Of a stretch of 64,000 nucleotides of DNA, positions 60,401-64,000 are shown piece after piece. How positions within the stretch are numbered: the stretch's first letter is position 1; every line of letters begins with the position of its first letter. The stretch is from NCBI RefSeq assembly GCF_014529935.1, contig NZ_JACVFC010000001.1, positions 868,001 through 932,000 on the forward strand, read 5' to 3'. A program made the position numbers and the translations under genes. The notes below the pieces were generated by a model. It worked only from the letters and a program-made list of their open reading frames with translations, ran no database searches and was not told the origin of the DNA. The stretch is from Chitinophaga qingshengii. GTDB lineage: Bacteria > Bacteroidota > Bacteroidia > Chitinophagales > Chitinophagaceae.

Positions 60401-60919
60401 GATGAGGGTGCTGCCGGCCGTGGTTTTCACGGAGAACACGCCACCTGCATCCGTAGTACCCAGCATTTTGCCGCGTTGGTCGATGATGCTGACGCCGGGT
60501 AACGGCGTGTTGCTTTCATCGGTTACTTTACCCTGTACCACCTGGATATCGTTGGTAACGCCGGTAGCAGCGGGGTTGTACTTCACAGATACCTGATTAC
60601 CTTCCAGGAGGAACTGCAGGCCGTAATTTTTTTGCAGGTACTCCAGGGCAGCTTTTACGTTGGACTGGTGGAAGCTGATGTGGTCTACCTTTACTTTTTC
60701 CAGTGCCTGTTGCTGGTAGGAGAAATGGTAACCGGGCGCCTGTTTTTGCAGGCTGGCCACTACCATTGCCAGGTTGGAGCCGTGCAGTTCCATCTGGATG
60801 GCCTGGGCCTGTACCTGGGCACTCATTACAGCTACCAGTGCCAATGACCAGCAACCAATCTTTGCGCGGTATTGCCATCCGGAAACTGGTTGGAACCAAC
60901 GTTGCAGATTCTTTTTCAT
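57470..60919 (-). CDS. SusC/RagA-family TonB-dependent receptor with STN domain
   Basis: A 1149-residue outer membrane receptor from ATG 60919 (MKKNLQRWFQPVSGW). After a signal peptide comes an STN domain (about 38-107; MELHGSNLAMVVASLQK) that talks to the FecR anti-sigma factor, a carboxypeptidase-regulatory-like domain (about 118-195; VTDESNTPLPGVSI), a plug with KLDGSAVSAAPTNGFVNALSGK and DIESINVLKGPSAAALYG, and the beta barrel, ending in MGVNVKLNF with a C-terminal aromatic residue. It imports a nutrient bound by the SusD partner using TonB energy. The STN domain and upstream fecR show transcription control by sigma/anti-sigma signalling. Confidence 0.96.
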   Translation of the reverse strand: MKKNLQRWFQPVSGWQYRAKIGCWSLALVAVMSAQVQAQAIQMELHGSNLAMVVASLQKQAPGYHFSYQQQALEKVKVDHISFHQSNVKAALEYLQKNYGLQFLLEGNQVSVKYNPAATGVTNDIQVVQGKVTDESNTPLPGVSIIDQRGKMLGTTDAGGVFSVKTTAGSTLIFSYMGFTTEKYTVTGKEDAIKITLKQNSRELNGVVVTALGISREEKSLGFATQKLDGSAVSAAPTNGFVNALSGKVAGLNLTKAGGPMGSSRIVLRGESILDGQGGEAILVVDGVIVSKSFNGTGHQGYLGNDSPIDFGSALTDINPDDIESINVLKGPSAAALYGARGAGGAIIITTKHGTRNTKGMGVTVSSNLAFDQINNWPDYQYEYGQGTGNAKYYSYGKTADGGNTASTSSAWGPKFDGQSYFQFNSPMDANGVRTERTPWVPYKNNRKDFFRTGVSNTNTVALSGSNDKGDMRLSFTHMKNEWIMPNTGYKRYTISFSGNTQVSKKISVSTKIDYTNKIADNLPNSGYNNQSIAYFINFQNPNIDLNWYQPYWKPGKEGVEQNHPFSSLIDNPYLIVNEMINASNRHNVTGNVMAKYKILDNLELMLRGGLDMGYEFRNQRRPKNTQKFQDGMYRQQTVLNYENNNDFLLRYNKNIGADFNIIASVGGNVRNQRRYYTNQRADKLAAVGVYNLANSKDPVLSSSSRPVAQVNSLYAFVNTSWKNKLFLDMTLRRDQSSTLPLQNNVFYYPSIAASAVLSEMLQLPSFVSYAKLRTSYASVGFDAPFGTYSLEKDYEAGSITGTMANPNTIPNPNLQPQRNNALELGTEWKLFKNRVGFDVTWYRQRAINQISAVPIDRSTGYEYQLANVGIVENRGVEVMLNVTPVKLKNFQWKSTVNWSRNRNEVIKLNPEVGTSLIIAEGPRGTLEAREGHPLGELYGIGFQRSPDGQIVFKNGLAQLSSEATFRGNANPDWRGGLNNQFTYKNLSLSVLFDMRKGGKIYSLTHAILAEQGKIKSTLPGRDNGLVGEGVMLDANGKYVPNNVLVTNMDQYYNAIYDRNNVESNTFDASYVKLREMVLSYNIPASLFGRSFIRGAAVSVYGRDLFVWSNFPAFDPETATLNSSSIVPGFETGQFPSTRTMGVNVKLNF

Positions 60920-60965
60920 ACTGTTTTTTTGAAGTTTTGTTTGCTTTACAGGAATAAATAGTATC

Positions 60966-61006
60966 CCCTGCATCGCTTTTGCGACGCATCACATGACCAT
61001 GCAGGG
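60966..61006 (-). promoter_or_regulatory. Hairpin between fecR-like and susC-like genes
   Basis: CCCTGCAT (60966-60973) and ATGCAGGG (60999-61006) can pair, with an inner CGC-TTTT-GCG. It lies between the FecR stop (61019) and the SusC start (60919) on the minus strand. There is no T-run, so it may be an attenuator or mRNA processing/stability element rather than a terminator. Confidence 0.5.
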
Positions 61007-61018
61007 TAAGTATGTTTG

Positions 61019-61963
61019 TTATTTTATGAAGATGCTGTCTGCCCGCTGCCGGAAATCAAGCTCCCAGATAAAAGCCAGGTGCTGTAAGACTTTTGGCAGA
61101 TCGTTGACCGGGAAATCGGCCGTTACTGTTTGTTGTTGTGGTTTGCCGGTATAGATAAAATGCAGTCCATATGTATTTTCAAGTTGTAGTAATACTTCTT
61201 TAAATGGTGTGTTGACAAAGCTCAGTTGTCCTTTGCGCCAGCTGTCGGCCTTTGCGGGTATTAGTTGTGTGACCGTTGTTTGACGGGATTGTTTATCGAA
61301 TACCAGCAGCTGTCCGGGTGAAAGGATTTTTTCTCCGGCGAGGCTGTCGCAGGTAACGCCTATTTTACCGCTTTGCAGGGCGATGCGGGTTTCTCCGGCG
61401 CCGGGCAAGGCGTTTACGTTAAAGGCGGTACCGTATACCCTGGCCGTGGTATTGCCAGCCTGTACAATAAAGGGGCGGTTAGCATCCGGATGGATTTCGA
61501 AGAAAGCCTCTCCTGCCAGTTCCACCTGCCTGTTTTTTTGATTGTAGGAAGATGCATAACGAACCACCGCATGTTTGTTGAGCGTTACGGTAGATGCATC
61601 CGGCAATTGGATGGTACGTACCCCGTTGCTGTCGTTACGGATTTCCGTCCAGGCCAATGGCTGGGAAGCCGGTGCGGACCATGTCCACCAGGCGGCGCCG
61701 GCAATGGCAGCCACACAGGCCGCTGCCGCAGCACTTGCCAGCCAGCGCCATTTTGCTTTACGGGCCGGCGACAGGGCGATCACCTGTGAAGCCAGATGGC
61801 GGCGTTGTTCCTCCGTAGAGGTTTGTGCGATGGCCTCCCAGTGTTGTTCCATGAACCGGTCGATCCATTCGGCGCCTTGCTCATCCAGCCACCGTTGCAC
61901 CTGTCTGGCTTCTTCTGCCGGACAATGCCCCTGGAAATATTTGATGATACGTTCCTGATCCAT
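61019..61963 (-). CDS. FecR-family anti-sigma factor
   Basis: A 314-residue single-pass membrane protein. Residues 1-70 are cytoplasmic and bind the sigma factor; a membrane helix follows (about 74-95; WLASAAAAACVAAIAGAAWW). The FecR domain (about 110-210) has LPDASTVTLNKHAVVRY and GEAFFEIHPDANRPFIVQ, and the C-terminal STN-binding domain has SFVNTPFKEVLLQLENTYG. It holds the ECF sigma factor inactive until the SusC-type receptor binds its substrate. It precedes the susC-like gene and is divergent from the sigma gene. Confidence 0.95.
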   Translation of the reverse strand: MDQERIIKYFQGHCPAEEARQVQRWLDEQGAEWIDRFMEQHWEAIAQTSTEEQRRHLASQVIALSPARKAKWRWLASAAAAACVAAIAGAAWWTWSAPASQPLAWTEIRNDSNGVRTIQLPDASTVTLNKHAVVRYASSYNQKNRQVELAGEAFFEIHPDANRPFIVQAGNTTARVYGTAFNVNALPGAGETRIALQSGKIGVTCDSLAGEKILSPGQLLVFDKQSRQTTVTQLIPAKADSWRKGQLSFVNTPFKEVLLQLENTYGLHFIYTGKPQQQTVTADFPVNDLPKVLQHLAFIWELDFRQRADSIFIK

Positions 61964-62100
61964 TTTCGTATAATGTTTCCCGATAGTTTATTATCTTTCC
62001 GGAAACCGCGTTTGATAAATACACGTATACAACGGGAAATGCCTATACAAAAAAAGCTGGCTTAACAATTTGTTAATCTACGGGCAGTTAACGTTCGCTG

Positions 62101-62108
62101 TAATTTTG
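62101..62108 (+). promoter_or_regulatory. Candidate -7 element (TAATTTTG) of the sigma factor gene
   Basis: TAATTTTG matches TAnnTTTG and lies 19 bases upstream of the ATG at 62127. A TTTG at 62069-62072 is 28 bases away, too far for a normal -33. This suggests transcription by the housekeeping sigma factor rather than autoregulation. Confidence 0.4.
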
Positions 62109-62126
62109 TGGCACACAAAAAACAAT

Positions 62127-62630
62127 ATGTCATTGGCACATCAACAGGAAGAAAGGCTGCAGCGGATAATAGACCAGACCTATGACAAACTTTTTGGGAT
62201 ATTGTTCGCACTTTGCAAAGATCATGATCTGTGTGCAGACCTGGTACAACAGGCTTATATCAAGGTATGGGAAAACCTGGACAGTATCCGGGACGATGAA
62301 AAAATAATTGCCCTGTTAAAGGTGTATGGCAGAAATCTGTTTTTGGATGAATTGCGTAAAAAAGCACGCCAGGAGCAGGCTTTATCGCAATATACCCCCG
62401 AGAGCATGTCCCCTTCCCCGGAAGAGAAATTATTGGAACAGGAACTGCAACGCAAACTGCAAACCACTATTAACCGGCTGCCTGCACAACAGCAACAGAT
62501 TTTCCGGTTGCATAAAGAACATGCATTCAGCTATAAACAGATATCCACCCAACTCAATATTACTACGGGGACGATTGAAACGCAGATGAACCGGGCATTG
62601 AAGTTCCTGCGAAAGGAACTGGGACGGTAG
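62127..62630 (+). CDS. ECF RNA polymerase sigma-70 factor
   Basis: A 167-residue ECF sigma factor with region 2 (about 20-85; ALCKDHDLCADLVQQAYIKVW) and region 4 (about 105-160; INRLPAQQQQIFRLHKEHAF, YKQISTQLNITTGTIETQMNRAL), typical of the Bacteroidota family paired with FecR proteins. ATG 62127 is preferred over 62070; the upstream codons overlap the promoter element. Unlike the usual order sigma-fecR-susC-susD on one strand, here the sigma gene is divergent from fecR. Confidence 0.94.
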   Translation: MSLAHQQEERLQRIIDQTYDKLFGILFALCKDHDLCADLVQQAYIKVWENLDSIRDDEKIIALLKVYGRNLFLDELRKKARQEQALSQYTPESMSPSPEEKLLEQELQRKLQTTINRLPAQQQQIFRLHKEHAFSYKQISTQLNITTGTIETQMNRALKFLRKELGR

Positions 62631-62631
62631 T

Positions 62632-62790
62632 TCCCGCAAAGGCGCAAAGCAGCAAAGAGCGCAAAGTTTTTTGTTACGTTTTTTAAGAAAGCAAAGGAGC
62701 GAAGATCAAAGTATTGATTTTCGCTCCTTTGCTTTCTTATATTCGCTTATATCATCTTTGCGCTCTTTGCTGCTTTGCGCCTTTGCGGGA
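62632..62790. terminator. Nested long inverted repeats (159 bases) between convergent genes
   Basis: Outer arms 62632-62666 and 62756-62790 are perfect 35-base reverse complements composed of GCAAAG units (for example GGCGCAAAGCAGCAAAGAGC). Inside, 62685-62703 and 62720-62738 form a second perfect 19-base stem (AAGAAAGCAAAGGAGCGAA). The structure fills the entire spacer between the sigma gene stop and the HdeD gene stop. It is likely a bidirectional terminator of unusual length. Confidence 0.85.
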
Positions 62791-63357
62791 CTATTGAAAT
62801 AATTTCTTTACATGTTTGAGCCGGAAGGCGAAAACAATGCTGAGTACTCCCGTCACCCAGAATGCCGCTGCCATTACGCCCAGGATAGTGGCCACCCCCA
62901 GGGCGGGGTTATCCAATATCACGATGGCAATCATGATCAGGATGATCCCTCCTAACAGCACCCAGCCCCAGTTAGGGATTTTGTCGGTGCTCAGCGCAAT
63001 CGCGAATACAATCAGGCTGATCCCTTTGAACATAAACCAGAAACCCAGGAAAATGGGAATGACGGCCATGCTGATAGCGGGATACAGCATGAGGATGAAG
63101 CCCACTACCAGGTCTATAATACCTGATGCCAGCGACCATCCCCACCCGTGCATGGAGCGCCGGTTGCCCGTAGCGAAGATGATTTCAAAGATGCCGGTTA
63201 CGAACAGGGTTACACTAAAAAAGATGCTGAGCAGTACATAGCTGCTGAATGGGTTATTGAAGACAATGAAGCCGGCAATAATGAAGATAATACCGTTGAG
63301 CAGATAAAGCCACCAGTACTTTACATTGTTGCGAATAGCTGACAGGACCTGTGACAT
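62791..63357 (-). CDS. HdeD family membrane protein
   Basis: A 188-residue membrane protein with six helices of the HdeD/DUF308 family: GIIFIIAGFIVFNNP, ASGIIDLVVGFILMLYP and GIILIMIAIVILDNP show the typical repeated G-I-x-x-x-x-G/A pattern. In Escherichia coli, HdeD is linked to acid resistance; in Bacteroidota the role is unclear. It converges with the sigma factor gene across the nested repeat. Confidence 0.92.
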   Translation of the reverse strand: MSQVLSAIRNNVKYWWLYLLNGIIFIIAGFIVFNNPFSSYVLLSIFFSVTLFVTGIFEIIFATGNRRSMHGWGWSLASGIIDLVVGFILMLYPAISMAVIPIFLGFWFMFKGISLIVFAIALSTDKIPNWGWVLLGGIILIMIAIVILDNPALGVATILGVMAAAFWVTGVLSIVFAFRLKHVKKLFQ

Positions 63358-63527
63358 ATATTAGTTTAATTTAAATGACATAAATTAATTATAATACAAT
63401 GACAATACATATATTACCAACAGCTATCTGGTGAAAAAGTTCATATAAACGTTCCTGGGATTCGCGGGTGAAATGCCCTAACTTTGTCAAAATGATTTAA
63501 ATCATAAATTTAATACAACGCGGAAAC

Positions 63528-63535
63528 TATATTTG
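63528..63535 (+). promoter_or_regulatory. Candidate -7 element (TATATTTG) of the desaturase gene
   Basis: TATATTTG matches TAnnTTTG and ends five bases before the ATG at 63540, so the transcript would start at or next to the start codon, as for cobB. No -33 TTTG is visible at the usual spacing. Confidence 0.45.
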
Positions 63536-63539
63536 CAGA

Positions 63540-64000
63540 ATGAATAAGGCGATCAAGCAAGACAGAAAGTCACCAAATTGGTGGCATCAAGTGGACTTCC
63601 TGGGGATTCATGCCATTCCCCTATTGGCGTTTTTTACCGGCACCACCGCATTTGACTGGATACTGTGTGGTGTATTGTACGTAGTGCGCATGTTTTTCGT
63701 AACAGCCGGTTATCACCGGTATTTTTCGCATCGTGCTTTTAAGACCTCGAGATTCTTTCAGTTTATCCTTGCAGGCGGTGCACAGAGCAGCTTACAGAAG
63801 GGCGCCCTCTGGTGGTCTGCCAATCACCGTATTCACCACAAACACAGTGATACACCGGAAGATCCTCACTCTGCTAATATTTACGGGATCTGGTACGCCC
63901 ATATCGGCTGGATCATGGGACCCGAGTATAAGCCTACCCGTTTCGACCTGATTAAAGACCACAAGGCCAAAGAACTGTTCTGGCTCAATAAATGGCATAT
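63540..64000 (+). CDS. Acyl-CoA/fatty acid desaturase, N-terminal part (runs off the window end)
   Basis: From ATG 63540 the frame reads MNKAIKQDRKSPNWWHQ and stays open to the window end (153 residues). It has the first two histidine boxes of membrane delta-9 desaturases, HRYFSH and HRIHHKHSD, separated by GGAQSSLQKGALWWSAN, and two membrane segments before them. The di-iron enzyme inserts a double bond in saturated acyl chains. The third histidine box lies outside the window. Confidence 0.93.
   Translation, partial: MNKAIKQDRKSPNWWHQVDFLGIHAIPLLAFFTGTTAFDWILCGVLYVVRMFFVTAGYHRYFSHRAFKTSRFFQFILAGGAQSSLQKGALWWSANHRIHHKHSDTPEDPHSANIYGIWYAHIGWIMGPEYKPTRFDLIKDHKAKELFWLNKWH

Overview
The window looks like chromosome of a Bacteroidota soil bacterium, most likely Chitinophagaceae (Chitinophaga or a close relative). 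Support: a SusC/SusD pair with a FecR anti-sigma factor and ECF sigma factor, TonB receptor with an N-terminal STN domain, a GH20 hexosaminidase, TAnnTTTG-type -7 promoter elements, weak ribosome binding sites, and protein-level resemblance of many small genes. No rRNA, tRNA, CRISPR array, transposase or phage gene was found.

Layout. 0-2.5 kb: a two-component pair (kinase cut by the window edge), two GNAT acetyltransferases and a half-size EamA protein. 2.6-10.1 kb: a complete SUF iron-sulfur assembly operon (FMN reductase, sufA, B, C, D, S, E, DUF59/sufT) with a divergent SufR-like regulator; the shared spacer carries four AAATCTC/GAGATTT boxes and the operon ends in a strong terminator. 10.5-25.8 kb: a six-gene set (SWIM zinc finger, DUF5691, MoxR ATPase, DUF5682, VWA, DUF4132) of unknown function, split after the first gene by about 4.9 kb of opposite-strand genes: an LLM flavin monooxygenase, a single-chain B12-dependent glutamate mutase, an aspartate-decarboxylase-like pyruvoyl enzyme, an atypical response regulator and a small ORF. 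25.8-34.8 kb: GH20 hexosaminidase, lipoprotein and small proteins, MgtC, pirin, CNNM/CorC-type protein, TauE/SafE, a BOF protein and a dicarboxylate symporter. 34.7-36.2 kb: a gamma-family PLP enzyme of methionine metabolism behind a SAM-I riboswitch with its own promoter and terminator. 36.2-42.8 kb: epimerase, DUF218 protein, hybrid histidine kinase, SMUG2-like glycosylase, small membrane and coiled-coil proteins. 42.8-48.4 kb: late cobalamin genes (YeeZ-like epimerase, cbiB, cobC-like, cobQ, and divergent cobB). 48.4-55.7 kb: membrane protein, M1 metallopeptidase, and a NarL/TPR-kinase two-component pair. 56-62.6 kb: SusD, SusC, FecR, and the divergent ECF sigma factor. 62.8-64 kb: HdeD and a fatty acid desaturase cut by the window end.

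How the genes may work together. The SUF block is a self-contained regulated unit. The inserted mutase operon predicts the route glutamate to 3-methylaspartate to 3-amino-2-methylpropanoate, possibly followed by flavin-dependent oxidation; its mutase needs adenosylcobalamin, whose late synthesis genes lie 28 kb away. The MoxR/VWA/SWIM/DUF set and the inserted mutase operon are the two best candidates for undescribed biology. All functional statements are from reading the sequence; no database search was run.
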